A DNA stretch of 64,000 nucleotides from Ilyonectria destructans (lineage: Eukaryota > Ascomycota > Sordariomycetes > Hypocreales > Nectriaceae). The notes beneath the pieces are model-generated. The model ran no database searches. It had not been told where the DNA came from and was given only the letters and a program-made list of their open reading frames with translations. The position numbers and the translations under genes are program-made. This document shows positions 33,528 to 46,400 of this stretch, in pieces; position 1 is the stretch's first letter, and each line of letters begins with the position of its first letter. The stretch is from the NCBI GenBank assembly GCA_020740775.1, contig JAHEWK010000002.1, forward strand, positions 1,240,001-1,304,000, read 5' to 3'.

Positions 33528-35660
33528 TTATCGACTGCGGTCTTCGGGGGACTGAGATCGGGCGCTATTACCAAAGCCGCTGGAGAAAACGCTAAGCCAA
33601 CCTTCGGGGCGCGTCCATCCCCTGGAAGGTCGCGGCTCGGGTGAGAGGAGACCCTGCTCGAGGTCGGACTCATGATCGGCGGAGCGGGATCCGGAGGCTT
33701 CGGCAACGGGCTCGTCATCGTCGCTATCGTCACGGTACGGCTCATAGTGAGGATCGGAAGACGAGGCATGGGCGAGGGATCGGACGACATCACCCTTACA
33801 GATGGGACATGTCCGTCGGCGGGTGGTCAACCAAGGAGTACTGAAAAAAATTAGTCACAAGCCAGATGGAGGGAACGGCAAATATACTCACATGCAATCA
33901 GCGTGGAACTCGTGACCGCACGGCAGGCTCATCACTTGGCTCTCGCCATCGACATACTCCTCCAGACACACCACGCACTCGACCTGTCGCCCCATGTACT
34001 TTTTCCATTCGGCTGAGAAACCTCCAGCACCTTTCTCGGTTTTGGGCGGATTGCGGGATGCTGAAGGTGGAGTAGGAATCGCAGCGCTAGGTGCCAGCAG
34101 AGTCTCGTCTGCGGGCCCCTCAGCTGCCCTTGAGCGAGGACGTGGGCGCGGAGGACAGTCTTGTAGCAGGGGCGTGGTGGGAGAAGTACTCGTCGGCGAA
34201 GCGGTTCTTGGCGTGAGACTTGGCGATCTCGCGACGGTGTGATAAGTGCGAACTGGAAGTCGCTCGACGACAGACTTGGGCGCCCTCCATCGCCTCCGGC
34301 GGATCCTGGCGCGGAGGATGAGCATGGCGTAAACAACGGTCAGGGTTACCAGAGGGCTGATGACGAGAACCAGCAGCGTATCGAAGAATGGGCTTGCGTT
34401 GCTGGTTGGAGTGATGGTCACCCACAACCCCTCGCGAACGGGGACATCGGGTTCATTGGGAAAACCAGCATCCTTGGTGGTCGGATAGTATCCTTCCTTG
34501 GTTGTATCCTCATTAGTACCAAACATCTTGGCAAGGAAGGTGTCTTCATCCTGGGGGTCAGCAGGACCGTTCTCGGAGCCAGTCTCGCTCGAGAACGGAC
34601 TGCGAGCATTCTTAGCAGTGGTTGAGTCGGTTGATCGTGGCCACGATAAAAATTTAGAGAGCCGGCTGATAATCTCGGATCGACTCATGCTGAGAAAACC
34701 CGGGGTCCTTGACCGCAATCGCTTCCTCTGCTGGTTCTTCTTGGACTGCTTGGACCTCGGTCCTCGCTGGACCCTGAGAACGGGGTTTCCTTGATCATCC
34801 AGTGTCTCCTCGATAAAGCTTCCAGGTTGAGTCAGCGACGAAAGAAGCTGGGCCGTCGTCCGAGCAGTAAATACTGAAGGGATGGTAACGTTGTCGACTT
34901 CTGGACCATGGGCAAACATCTGGATCAGGGGACCACCCTTCTGGTTATCGCCCACAATGACCCCGATAGCGCCTCTGCGCTGTGCCCACATGACCTTGTC
35001 GAGAAAGCCGCATCCACCACGCATCAGCAGCACAATCTTGCCCTCGATCTCTTCGTAGTGGTGAATATTTGGGACATCGGCGACCAGCGTTTTGGGCGGT
35101 CGCGTCGGACTATTCTTGGGGTTGCGATCGAGGACGTCATTATCGCGTCTCTTGGTATGAGCAGGAGCGCCAAATTTGGGGGCAGCAGTCTGCGGGACAG
35201 CCTCACGGAGAGCCTTATTCAGCTTCGCATTACCGGCGGCTTGGCCCCAGCCTGGCAGGTCGCTGCAGCCCAGCTCCCCGCTTGAGGCCAAAGTATCCTC
35301 GGCAAAGCCGCTGCCCACCCACAACTGGCCGCTGAGGCCCCTCAAGACAAGCTTTGGACCAAATGCAGCCGGGCGGGCGGCGAAGGAGGTGCTGTTGTCG
35401 TCGGTCAAGCTAATGGCGGCGTTGGGCGGGAACAGAGAGAATGGCGTGTTGTAGTACATGAAGCCCCATACCGACTTTGGGGACTGGGACTTGGACTTGG
35501 ACTTTGAGTAGGTGGATTTGGAGGTGGCGGGGTAGGCGGAGGAGGAGCTGGAAGCGCCGGGGCCGGCGGTGGATCGGGGCGGGGAGATGAAGGCGCGGAA
35601 GAGCAGGAAAACGGACGCAGTGAGGAAGAAGACGAGGATGGCGATCCGAGGAGGACGCAT
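33528..35660 (-). CDS. PA-TM-RING type E3 ubiquitin ligase
   Basis: Two exons (35660-33892, 33840-33528; 51-bp intron) encode 693 residues. An N-terminal hydrophobic segment (RIAILVFFLTASVFLLF, residues 5-21) acts as signal or anchor. A protease-associated domain follows at about residues 205-290 (IEGKIVLLMRGGCGFLDKVM, RRGAIGVIVGDNQ, VTIPSVFT). A second membrane span lies near residue 440 (LLVLVISPLVTLTVVYAMLI), then a Pro/Ser-rich linker. The C3H2C3 RING-H2 spans residues 562 to 608: CVVCLEEY, PCGHEFHADC, then ITPWLTTRRRTCPICK, completed by the splice. This order matches the PA-TM-RING group (RNF13/GRAIL-like), endosomal, Golgi or vacuolar ligases for membrane proteins. An acidic tail ends the protein. 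Confidence 0.92.
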
Positions 35661-38600
35661 GGTTGCGGGCGATGCGCGGCGAAAGGAGGAGGAGGAGGAT
35701 TGGAGAGAGCGGAGAAGATGGCTGGTAAGGTGAGAGATGAGGAGAGGTGCGACGTGAGGTGATGTGCAGCTCCCGGCTTGCGTCGACTTAGGATAACGGC
35801 GCCGACGTTAGGATCCCGCCGATCATGCGCTGCGAAAGGATGCCTGCGGGCGAGGTCAGGTTCGAGGTCAACGCGAGAAGAGTAGAGATGCGAGGAATCA
35901 GAAACAAGAAGCGCAGATGCACACGGCCATGTATGTATTGTCCCAAGTAGGTATGGCAAGGAGGGTGACAACTTCCGGAAGAGGGTGGCATGGCAGCATG
36001 TGCGTGTGACGTACAAAGGTGACGAACAGGACGGAGAAGGCAAGTGGAGTGGAGGGACCGCTAGTGAAGCCCAAAGCCCGTGCCCATGCATAGAGGTCTA
36101 GGCCTGTAGGCCTGTAAGTTAGGCCTGAGCACCAAGATACGGTAACTACCTTAGGTACCTACTGCGCTTCACCACGAACCAATACCTCGTACAAGTTCAT
36201 CAAGTGCGGTGGACCTCCGGCGCTGGGACTGCTATGAGCGCCGGGAGCAGCGCGCTTCCAGCTTAGGTACGGCCGTCAATTGCTCTCCAGCTCGCTCTCG
36301 CCGCCGCCGCCAACAACAAATGCGCCCGACCCGACGGCCCCTCAACCACCAATCCCACCCCCGCCCTTCCCGGCCGTCTCAGGTTCAGTCAGTGCAAGGC
36401 CTGGGCTTCGTGGACAGTCGTAGACAGTGAGTGGGGAGACGCCCGCGCCAAAACACAGCGCCACTGCAACACTGCAACACTGCAACAGGACTGGCCCTGC
36501 CGTAATCGCTACGTAAGGTGGCTCGTGGAATCGGCCTGAAGCGCCTGTGGTTCTGTGGCTGTGGCGGCACTGACGGATCAGGCGCTGCAATGGTGCTGGC
36601 GCATCGCTCCACTTCCCATCACGTCACCAAATCGATCAAACCATCTGCAATAGCTCAAGCTCCTCGTCACTTGCACCGCCATCACCTTTCCAATGCGCTC
36701 GGCTTGGACTCCATCTCAGCTCAGCTCCCCTTGGTAGTTATACCGTTTCAATCTACAATCTACTGGACGACGGCGTAGTGAACAGACGCGCCTGGCCCCT
36801 CGGGCGTTTTATCACCCTGCTGAAACAACAAGGCCATCTCACGAGGCCTGCCTGTTCCGTTCTGGCCTCCATCTCGCCAAGACCAAGACCACATGGACCA
36901 AAAACACCCGCCTATCGCTTCGCACGTGAGATCATCACGCTAGAGGAAAACTTCCATGTATCAGATGCCAAAAAAGAAACAATGTCCGCTCTGTCTTGTC
37001 CCTCAACCCTGCACGCCTTGGCTTCCATGCGAAGCTTTCTACCCTTCTGACCCAAGACAGCCGAGGAACCGTGCGTCGTCGGCGGTTCCTGAATGCCATC
37101 CACTCCTTGTTCCCTGTCTTGTCTTGTGTTTTAGCAGCTCGTTCCTAGCGTAAAAATAGCTCTGCCCATTCTAGCGCCCTTGTTTCCTCGTGTTCCCCCT
37201 TCCATAAATCTTAGTTATACCTCTCCGGCATGTCCACTATGCAAATGCTCGTTTAATATTGCGCCAGCATTGATCTCGATAGCTGGGGCAGAGATTAACT
37301 GTTCCTATTCTTGGATACAGGAAACATGCGCTTCCTGGACGCAGATCTCAAGCATGATTGTCGCTAAAGGGCCAATCCAGGGCCGTCGCCCGTTTATCTA
37401 TCCACTACCAACCGATGGCGCTCATACGAGGCAGCTGTGACATATCGCAATGCAACCATTCCCGCAGGCCTCCTATTCAGGCATCGTTCGGCAAACACTC
37501 CTCTATCTAGAATCTCCGTTCCTGAGAAATCTGTTCCATATGCAGTCCAATTCTCAATCCATATCTAAGACAGGCGCTGCGCCACCACACCTTGCATTCC
37601 GATGGCCCGCCGCCTGTCGCAAGTCTTACCGAGCCCCCGGAAGCGGAGAATTAGATTCACTTCCAACCAGATTTTCCACCCCACGTGCAAACTATGGCCG
37701 CATTCTGTGAGCTGCAAATCCTCTTGAAGACACTTGAGTTGACATGCCCTGAGGTGAAGTAAGTCGAACAATCACAAACTTCAACTCCATTCGCCTCAAC
37801 CAAGAGGTAGGCTCCCCTTGTTCCCTTTCCACGGATCCCCGGTATCTAGCAACGTTCATTGTTCTCCGGATGGTGATCTTGATAAATCATGAAGGCAATT
37901 AGTACATATAAACATGGAGAATAATAAAACAAATCAAGTATGTGCGCTTGTCCTATCTGATGGTTTTGAGCAAAGCTTAAAATAAGAATTAATAAGAAAA
38001 CCAAACACAGTGTTTATAAACAATGTACGTATGAAACAAATGAAGTACTTGTGAAGTAAGTAAAGTGCCTATGAAATATAATAATAGAATACAGAAGTCA
38101 AGTAGTAAAAGAGTGTAATCACAGTAGCAAGACGTAGGTGAATCAATGTCTGAAGGCTAGAGTCGTATGTCTTCCGCCCATTCCGATGGACGCACTGATT
38201 GTAGAAACACGATCATTACAGTCGTTCCTTATCATTTTTTAATGTAACGACAACAATAACACCCCGGGTGATTCAATAAAACTTCAAATTTGGTAGTTAT
38301 TTCAGAAGCATCGCCCGGTTACCATGACTGAAATACCGTTCTGGCCGACTCCCCAGCCTTTCAGTGAGGTGGAGGAAGATCGACAACCATGCCCCTAGTT
38401 CGTGCGCCGAAAGAGATCGACGGTGCAGCTATCTGCATCCATGGGGGCCAGTTCATTGGTTAGCATTCTGAACTCCATGCAGTATTTCAGGCTGGTTTCC
38501 AATTCTGGGAAATAATCGCACTATGTTCATGTATCAGTCTCCGCTGCCACTTCCCGTCAAACCGGTCACCCCTTTTGGTTGAACATCACCTCGATTCAAG

Positions 38601-38700
38601 ACTTTTCCATTATACTGCAGATATTCTTGAAGCCTGGAGTGTCATTCTACTCAAGCAAACAAATACATCACGTGCAAGCCCACCGATCGACCTTGTATGG
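35661..38700. other. Gene-poor 3-kb region
   Basis: The left end is the GA/CT-rich promoter of the RING ligase gene. Three 9-bp ACTGCAACA units occur near 36463-36489. From about 37800 to 38540 the DNA is AT-rich with degenerate GTACGTATGAAACAAATGAA-like strings, as in decayed DNA. No protein gene or RNA was recognised. Confidence 0.5.
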
Positions 38701-38701
38701 T

Positions 38702-40583
38702 CTACGTTTCTCCTTCATCAATATCGTCGCCGCCTTCGTCCTCGTCGTTGTCCTTCGACGCCAGAGTACCTCGGCGCAACTGCGCCTGATTATACGCATT
38801 ATTCACCGCTGTTTTTGCCGAAACACGCGGCGGGCCGGCCCGTCCTTTTCCCTTGAACACTTTGACTATTTTGTCATCGGACAGTTTCGCGGAACTGAGG
38901 ACGTTGCGGATCACTCCATTGTCGGCTTCAATTAGGTCCTCAAGAAGCTCTGAAACTGGCGCACCTTTCCCATATGGGCAGTTTCGGATAGCGTGATTAT
39001 GTATCGGCTTTCTAACATCGCAAATACTACATCTAAGAGTCAAGTCTAGCAGTTTTGGGCAAGACAGCCAGTTGGGACACGGTACTAGTATCCTTGTTGG
39101 AAACATGAGGATCTAGTCTCTACTGCTAGAGCCTCCGTGAAAGGATGGTCACGGCACTGGGATGGGAGGTATTATCTCGCAACTAACAGATAATAGCATT
39201 GGCATTCAATTGCCAGTTCACGAAGATAGCTTTGTAGGAGCACGCGTGGATATTAATATTTTCTCGTTAATTTACTTATTTTAAGGCCCTTTACCAGCCG
39301 GGGTGGGAAGGCTTGCGTGATCTTTTTGTTACTCATAACGAGGGGCTGGTGACCGTATGCGGTGGAGTTGACGCGCTGGGCGAAGCGCAGGCATGCCTCA
39401 AATAGGAGATCAATGTCGTCGGCGATAGCTTTGGTCATGTCGACGGGTGAGAAGGTAGTCAGCCTGGCACCCAAGGGAAAGATATGGCCTAGCCTGATTG
39501 CCTCATCGCTGTGGTATTTGAAATTGCAAGCCTCCTCTTGCTGCAAGACTACCCAAGCATATTGACGGAGGCTTAGGTTTCATGCTGCCTTAATGTCATC
39601 CATAATCATGACCTCGCGCAGTTCACGCAAGACTGAACTAGCAGGTCGACCTCGGCCGATAGCTGGGTCATCCACTTTGTTACATAAAGCCTTTGAATGT
39701 TGTCATGGTAGGTGTATGCGATCTTTAGCTGATGCGCTTTAGCTGATGCACAGACCGCGGGTTCTTCGCGTATTGACCCTCGTCGAGAATGACTCGAGAA
39801 AATTCGGCGTCCTTAAGCAACAAATGTTCGAGGGCGGCGACTTCTGTCAAAATCCAGGTCTGCATCTTGGACCTCTTCCGCATCTGCCTCCCGTATGGGG
39901 TCGGCGGGCTTCGAGGCCGACTCGATGGCATCTTTCATGCTGTTGCCATTGTACAGATTACCGACGATGTCATCTGCCTTGGTAGACAACCGTCGGACTG
40001 CGGTATTATAAGGACATAGCAGAATGGTACGTGCCGTATCGGGATCATCGCTGGCCCCAAAAAGTTGGTTCACCTCCTTCTGCACCTGGTCCAGGTTATC
40101 CAGGGTGGCCTTACGACGATTCGCATCGGTACAGTTTGCTTTTGTCTGGCAGCATAACCACACAATAAAGTGGCCGCCATAGTACTGATCTAGCTCCTGG
40201 ACCGACGCCGGACCCATTATCAGAACTAGCTTATCCTTTCGATGGTTTTCTGGCACAGTGAGGACGACAGCGGACGACTGGCCAATATAGACAAGTCTGC
40301 CATGAATCCGCTGCACTTCTCCAGGGTATGTAATCAGTTCTTTGATCTGCAATCAGTTAGCTTTTATGTTTCAAGACGCTTCGACACAGGGCCAAAACAC
40401 TTACAGACTTCCGTTCGATCAAGTATAAGTCAAGTTTGCTCATGGCTCTGACTGAATGCTGTCCAAGTGCTTGACACATGCTAATCGCACGTTTTTCCAC
40501 TCCATAGCGGGAACATCCACACCGGGAGGCGGTCCTCATTCTTGAGGTACTCTGTGCAGGTGCTACCGGCTTTATATGGCATC
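38702..40583 (-). pseudogene. Decayed SNF2-like ATPase gene
   Basis: On the minus strand, pieces of one protein lie in order but in several frames. The 5' end has an ATG (cat at 40581-40583) with MPYKAGSTCTEYLKNEDRLP, then MSKLDLYLIERKS spliced (GTAAGT..TTGCAG) to IKELITYPGEVQRIHGRLVY. A long open segment follows to 39813, with TARTILLCPYNTAVRRLSTK. Next, in a new frame, comes FSRVILDEGQYAKNPRSV, resembling the SNF2 helicase Walker B box (DEGH/DEAH) and the following KN. Later fragments are at 39253-39546 and 38702-39106 (CSICDVRKPIHNHAIRNCPY). Frameshifts and stops exclude a working product. Related SNF2-type proteins are common in accessory parts of fungal genomes. Confidence 0.6.
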
Positions 40584-41077
40584 GTAATGGTTTTTACAAT
40601 TCGAGTGTGCCTCTGGTATAGAATATAAAAAGACGACCTGGAAAAGGGGTTACAGGGTAAAGAATCAGGGGAAGAGCTCGCTTATATAGAGGTCAGGTGG
40701 AGACCATGTTGGGTCGTAGAGGAAGTTTGACGAAAACGAGAATGTGGTGCAAGGCGAGATGGGGATGGTGTATTTCTGTTTGTGAATTGATCTAGTTAAA
40801 AAGGTCACAAACGGAAAGAGTTGAATTCACAAGTGGTGATTCTTAAGAGTGGGTGTGCCTTGCTCACGAAGATGATAGATGTGGAGACTCAGAATTGTAT
40901 CCAGCCCGATTTCTATTCAATACGCCGTTTGCCCGTCCCTTTCTTGAAAAGCTCGTGAATGCGTGCAACTAACTTCTAAATGCAGGTGTCGCCACCCAAT
41001 GATATACGTCCATAACCAATTGTCGAACGTCCAACACCAACGCCCTGCAATGTCCAAATCTCAGGCCCTACCCTACA
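40584..41077. other. Intergenic region, no gene seen
   Basis: Spacer between the SNF2-like fossil and the 3' end of the RS-domain gene. AT-rich strings and short frames only. Confidence 0.45.
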
Positions 41078-42231
41078 CTATAGCTCCTCGTCAGAAGCCA
41101 CTACGCCGTCACTGCCTACCCCTTTCCCACGATCCCATTCTCTCTTCTCGCCGGCTCTGGACCATTGCACACTATCTGCCAACTTCTCGTCCGTTGACGT
41201 CGCTCGCTGGACCTGGTCGTCGGCAAACCCTGCTGCTCTCATGCGTTGTTCCTGGTTTTGCTTGAGCTTCTGGCGGTCTCGAAATGCCTCGAAAGCATCG
41301 TCGTCCATTTGGACATCGGTTTTGGGATCATAGGTCTCTGAGAAGCGTCGATCGATGCCCGAAGACCCTCCGACTGTCCCACGGCCACGGTACTTTGGGG
41401 GTGGTGCCGGCCCTATCAGGTCATCCATATCTGAATCATTGGCTTCCTGTTCCTCCGTTTGCTTTGATTTCCCCTTCGTGTCGTGTAGCGGTGAACGACG
41501 TCGATGTGAGTCCTTACGCTCTCTTGGTGAACGTGACCGTCGTCGGCGTTCGGGAGACTTAGACCTGTCCCTCCGTCTGCGACTATGACGTGACCTGTCC
41601 TCTTCAGATCCAGAATCCCTACTTCGTGATCTCTTCCTCCGCTCTTCTCGGTGTGATCTGCTGTCACCCTTGCTGTGTCGGCCTTCACTCCGTGACAGCC
41701 GTCCGCGGTGCTTGCGTTCTTCGCGCTGATCTTTGAAGAGATCCTGATCTTTGTCAGACCGCCGAGAGGTTTCGCGGCTCTTTGAGTCCCGGCTCGAAGA
41801 TGGCGCCTCCTCGTCACCCGTTGGCCGGCGTTTCTTACCCCCAAGAATGGCATGGATGTCGCCCATCTGCCGCTTCCTGATATCCCGGGCATTCGGATTC
41901 GTCTTTCGTCGTTTAAGTTCTTCCGTACGTTCGAGGTCCTTCAGGCGCGCTCGTGACTCAGCGGCTTCCTTCGCAAGCAAGGCCTTGTTGTGCGTATCGG
42001 TGTCCTTGATGATGTGTCGTAAGAATCGCGTATTCGGTTTAAGCATGTTCGCCGGTCTGAAGCGCCGTCAGCAACAGACTCGCCACATATCCATGTCGGG
42101 GGACTCCATTACTTCTTGTCGGTGCGAAATGCATCCATGCCCATCGTCGAGTACTTGAGCGAGCAGTCATTAGCCTCCTGGGAGAGAAGGCCAGCGACAT
42201 AGTCGTCAGTCAAAATCTCATCGTTTCCCAT
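41078..42231 (-). CDS. NKAPD1-like RS-domain nuclear protein
   Basis: Two exons (42231-42113, 42056-41078; 56-bp intron) encode 365 residues. The small first exon gives MGNDEILTDDYVAGLLSQEA and LKYSTMGMDAFRTDKK, and splicing joins PANMLKPNTRFLRHIIKDTD then THNKALLAKEAAESRARL. The TRFLRHIIxxTDxHN block resembles the start of human NKAPD1 (LRNVIRHTDAHN). The middle is a classical Arg/Ser/Asp/Glu-rich region with many SR and RS dipeptides (RSKSPERRRRSRSPRERK). The tail is mixed (DDLIGPAPPPKYRGRGTVGG, DAFEAFRDRQKLKQN). Fungal relatives are often annotated pre-mRNA-splicing factor 38B, so a nuclear role in splicing is likely though unproven. It diverges from the kinetochore gene with a 343-bp shared promoter. 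Confidence 0.8.
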
Positions 42232-42574
42232 TGCGATTCCTTTGCGACTATCTAAAGTCGCACGTTCCTCCACGTTGTGTAGGATATGTGTGATGCGCCA
42301 AAATTGATTAAGGGTGAGGTTAAGGGACGATGAGCAGCGGAGACGGACCTACACGTCAATGCAATCTGCCGCCTTTGACCGCCTTAGATAAGCAAGTGTC
42401 CCGCACTAGCCCAAATCGGGTTGAAAGTAAACAGGTCGCGCATCATCGTCACCGTCTTCGTCAACAACTTGCGCCAAACGACAAAATACAGGCCAACGAA
42501 TTGGACATCACTTCTTGCAGGCAAACTTTAGGAACAAATACACCAAGGAAGACGGTAAAACCCTACGCGACACC
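42232..42574. promoter_or_regulatory. Shared bidirectional promoter
   Basis: Only 343 bp separate the starts of the minus-strand RS-domain gene and the plus-strand Sos7-like gene, so both promoters must be here. No clear TATA box is seen. Confidence 0.6.
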
Positions 42575-43426
42575 ATGAACCGGAACAAGATCGACAAGGC
42601 TCTCGGGACCTTGGAGCAGCTTCAGTCAACGCACGAGATCTCCATCATCAGACTCAGCGAACCTATCTTGAGCGCATCATCAAACGATGCGCGCCAAAGA
42701 ACCTCAGACGCATCGAATGCCTCCCTCGATGCGCCAACGCCGGCCGACCTAGAGGCCGATCTGGCTCACTACAAGGAGCTCTTCGCCAAGTTACGATTCT
42801 CCTACGTGGAGCAGGTCACGAAAGAAAAGTTCATCCGCGCGATTGTGGGCGATCCGCCGTTGATCGTGACGATGCAGGAGAACCTGGATCTCGAAAAGGA
42901 GAATGCGGCTGCCAAGTCGGAACTCAAGGCGCTGAAGGTTGAGGTGGCAGACATGGTATTGGAGTTGGAAAGGAAGGGCAAGGAACTGAGCGAGCGCTAC
43001 GAGAGAGTGCAACTTGAAACCACCAAGCTACAAGATCTGCCATCAGAGATTGACAAGTTGGACGCACGGATTGCACAGTTGAAGGAGTCACAATCAATGC
43101 CCGTGGGATCAAACCCCAACCTCAACCTGCCCCTTGCCAAGACGCTCGACCTCATTACGAAGCGCAAGCTGGAGCAGCAAGAACTCGCACGGGAACTGGA
43201 ATCCCTCCAGGCCAAGGCACCCCGAAAGCGCAAAGAGGCCGATCGGCTCCAGGCTGAGCTGCAACCCCTCGAGACCAAGCGACAGAACAGCACAACGGCC
43301 GCAAAGGAGGCGAGGCGAAGGAAGGAGGCAGCGCTCGGCGGTGCAGCAGACGACTTGGAGGAACGGGCGCGGTGGTGGAGAGCTAGTGAGGGCGTGTTGA
43401 CACAGGTGCTGGATATCAAGAACTAA
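42575..43426 (+). CDS. Kinetochore protein Sos7-like (Spc105/Spc7 partner)
   Basis: An intronless frame encodes 283 residues from the ATG at 42575 (CACCATGAAC). The open frame extends 20 codons further left without an ATG. The N-terminal half contains LQSTHEISIIRLSEPIL and PADLEADLAHYKELFAKLRF, then SYVEQVTKEKFIRAIVGDPP, a conserved stretch of fungal Sos7 (Kre28/ZWINT relatives). The rest is continuous coiled coil (LEKENAAAKSELKALKVEVA; LDARIAQLKESQ) with PNLNLPLAKTLDLI near residue 190. Sos7 family proteins bind Spc7/Spc105 in the outer kinetochore KNL1 complex. Identification comes from memory of the family pattern and length. An alternative is another coiled-coil kinetochore subunit such as one of the Sim4 complex. 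Confidence 0.72.
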   Translation: MNRNKIDKALGTLEQLQSTHEISIIRLSEPILSASSNDARQRTSDASNASLDAPTPADLEADLAHYKELFAKLRFSYVEQVTKEKFIRAIVGDPPLIVTMQENLDLEKENAAAKSELKALKVEVADMVLELERKGKELSERYERVQLETTKLQDLPSEIDKLDARIAQLKESQSMPVGSNPNLNLPLAKTLDLITKRKLEQQELARELESLQAKAPRKRKEADRLQAELQPLETKRQNSTTAAKEARRRKEAALGGAADDLEERARWWRASEGVLTQVLDIKN

Positions 43427-46400
43427 GTGGCGTGGTATGATTTGGACAGGGCTTTGGGAGGCAACCAAGATCGGGACCGGCGTTGGGCGATGCCGATGGG
43501 TACAAAGGCGTTGTGGCTATATTGTGCAATGATTGATATGATACGGACATTCAAAGGCATCCGATAACTCCCTGTCACTGCAGGCTCTACAGCCACGTGC
43601 ACCATGTGCCAGGGGGTGTCATCTTACAACAAGTGATGTGACGGCATCAGGCCTATTCGGGGCATCAATCTGGAGATTCCGGTTACGCGTCTGGCGTTTT
43701 TAGGTGTTGTGGCTTCAACAGGCACTTGCTTTGGCGCCCCCCGCCATGCGAGGCCGCGCAACCAGCCCAGGCAGCAGAAACAAGCAAGCGCCGCCATGGC
43801 AGTATCGGACCCAAGAGTTCGCCCGAGTGGTTTCAACTCCGGGGCCCGTACGGAGTATGCGCCGACGGGGCGGGATGTGCTCAGGGTTGAGGATCCCGCG
43901 GGTTTGAGGGGTAGCCAAGGCTGCCTGCGCCTCCTCTCGCCAGCTGGCCGCAATGTAATTTCTCAGGGGACTGGTCAGTAATAGCGCTCGGTGGGAACCT
44001 GGGTCTGAGGAGGAGAGGGAACAAAATAAAAAACCGAGATACGCGTATCCAGTGAGAATCCGAGGAATACGCACGGCACTGCCCAGTTTGGCCAACACGC
44101 TGGCTCCTACCATGGTAGATGGCCATGTTGGTGTCTGTGTATCGGTTGATGGATTAATTTTGTCCATCGAGGGGTGTGGTGAGGGGATCTCGAGCCGGTC
44201 AGGTCATGGGGGGAAGCTTGCGACGCCCAGGCTGTGTGCGTCCTTGGCTCTGGTCTTGTCTGTCCTTCCTTGCGGGGAGGTCAATAAGGTTGGATGAGGA
44301 GGAATTCGTATAGCTCGGACTCAGATTGGCAGTGATGGGGGCCCAATCGTATTGGATACGCCAAGCCTTATACAGGCCCCTGGTCCAATCATACTTCCTT
44401 GGCCGTATATTTGCCCTTTTTCGTTCACACGGTTTCGGTTGCGCTTTCGCCAAGCGTCAATGCTCGCACTCACTACTGCGTAGTATGTGGTAATTCTGCT
44501 AAGGCCCTGTTTGTGCCTTATTACGTGTTCTTGTCCACGTCTAAGCCCCCTCGCCCAGAGGGACGAACAATCTCTCGATGCGCCGCCCAGCCGGTCGTTG
44601 CCTGTTTCGACCTAGGGTTAGGGATTGGGATTGGACAGGTACGGGCGGGATACGGAATACGGAATACGGCGAACCGTACGAAGGACGGAGTAATAACACG
44701 GAGGTGATGTCGCCAAATCCGTAGGCCACCGTTTGGAATCAATTGGGCGGGTGTTGACAGGGGAGCTACGCGCTGCAACTCTACCTGTACGACCTGCACC
44801 CGAGTGTGGTAGTGCACTGTACAACGTTCTCTGTTATGCAATTGTGAATGAATGCCACACGACGGCGAAATGGGCATTGACCGCGTGCTCGCTTTTTTGG
44901 CCGGATGCGGGTTGACGCTCTCTCCCCACAAGTGGTTCACGTTATAGCGACTTAAATTTTTCGCTTTCGTTCGCTCCCGCCTCGCTTCGGTTTCGGTCGC
45001 TCGGCGGTGAAAGAAGAAAAGAACCGCCGGACCCAACTTCCTTGCTGCAATGGAAGCCAGCGGTGCCGTACCCGGCCCCACAGCTTCCCGTGACAGCAGT
45101 GCGACCCCACCCGGTCAACATGGCGATAGGCAGTGTCTGGGGTCGGTTGCAGGCTGCAGGCCTGGTCGTTGGGCGCCGGGCTCTGGTGGCTTGCCGGGCT
45201 GGCGCCATCGTGGGAGAGGGGGCGCTCTGGGGGACCTGCGGGGCTTGGTTGGAGTTTTGGAGATGGCCGGAACGAGCAATGCGAAGAATGCGAGTCCGAG
45301 GACATGGGCTGGTAGGGATGGTGTCAATCATGGAGCGCGCTGCAGGGAGTAGGGGACTGCCTGATTGACTTGGCAGATCTTCCGAGGGCCAGTGCAGTCC
45401 ATTGATCCTTCGAGATCGTTTAGGGGCTAATTAGCAGTGACGTTTTTGCTGACCCTGCGCCTCAGAAGTAGCTCGCCAAACCCTTTTACTGGAGTTACCT
45501 GAACCGCCTCATCGGATTCTGAAGCACAGAGCAGCGAAAAAGGTGCTCGAAACCAATTGCCCAAATAGGAAATTGCTAGAACGACGCCCCGTGGTCCGTC
45601 CGCTCATCAGGGCCACACGCCCCGCAGCCCGGAGCCTTGCAAGAGCCCGAATGCCGGCTAGATTATTCATGATGGAAGCCGCACGAGTCCGCACTCCGCA
45701 CTCCGCGGGGGCAGCCTTTGAATGAAAGCTCAATTTTTCAACAGGCTATTACATAGGAGATGCAGCACTTAGGCAGGGGTCGATCCTTCCATGCACCCAG
45801 TCCCGGGTTTTGCCAAGTTCCAAGGCAGTTGGGAGGCCGAGGAGGTCACAGAGGCCACAGAGGTCACAGAGGCCCGAAGGTCAGGTCTCCGGGCGGCGGG
45901 GTTCGCTTTCACAGCGCTCTGCCAGGCGTGTTGCTGTGAAACTCCAGTGATCGACTTCATCCGTCTCAGTCGTGCGCCCCGTCACCCTTAGGGCTGACCC
46001 CCCCTCATTCACCCGTGCCGGACTCCGTCACCCATTGGGCCGCAGGGTTAGTAACTAGCCCGGAATCCAGCATGCTCTTATCAGATATTCGGCCGTCCCT
46101 TCGCGTTATGCTAAGGATGCCGTTATGGCGCGCCAGTGTGTCGCCGATGCTATTGTAAGCAGCATGAAATCTTGACGCTCTAACGATGACAAACGCCCCC
46201 GAGCTTAATAAAAGAGTTCCAGTCTTCGGCGACTCCACCCACATGTCCGCGCGCGCGGGTTGACAAAACAAGGGCGCTAGAGCAGCTAGGGAGCTTGATG
46301 ATGCTGGATGACAATGGATGACTCTTACTGAGCACAGCGGCCCTGTGCGGCACCCTTACCATGCGGCGTCTGCGGTGCGGGACCATTCTAATGTCCGCGC

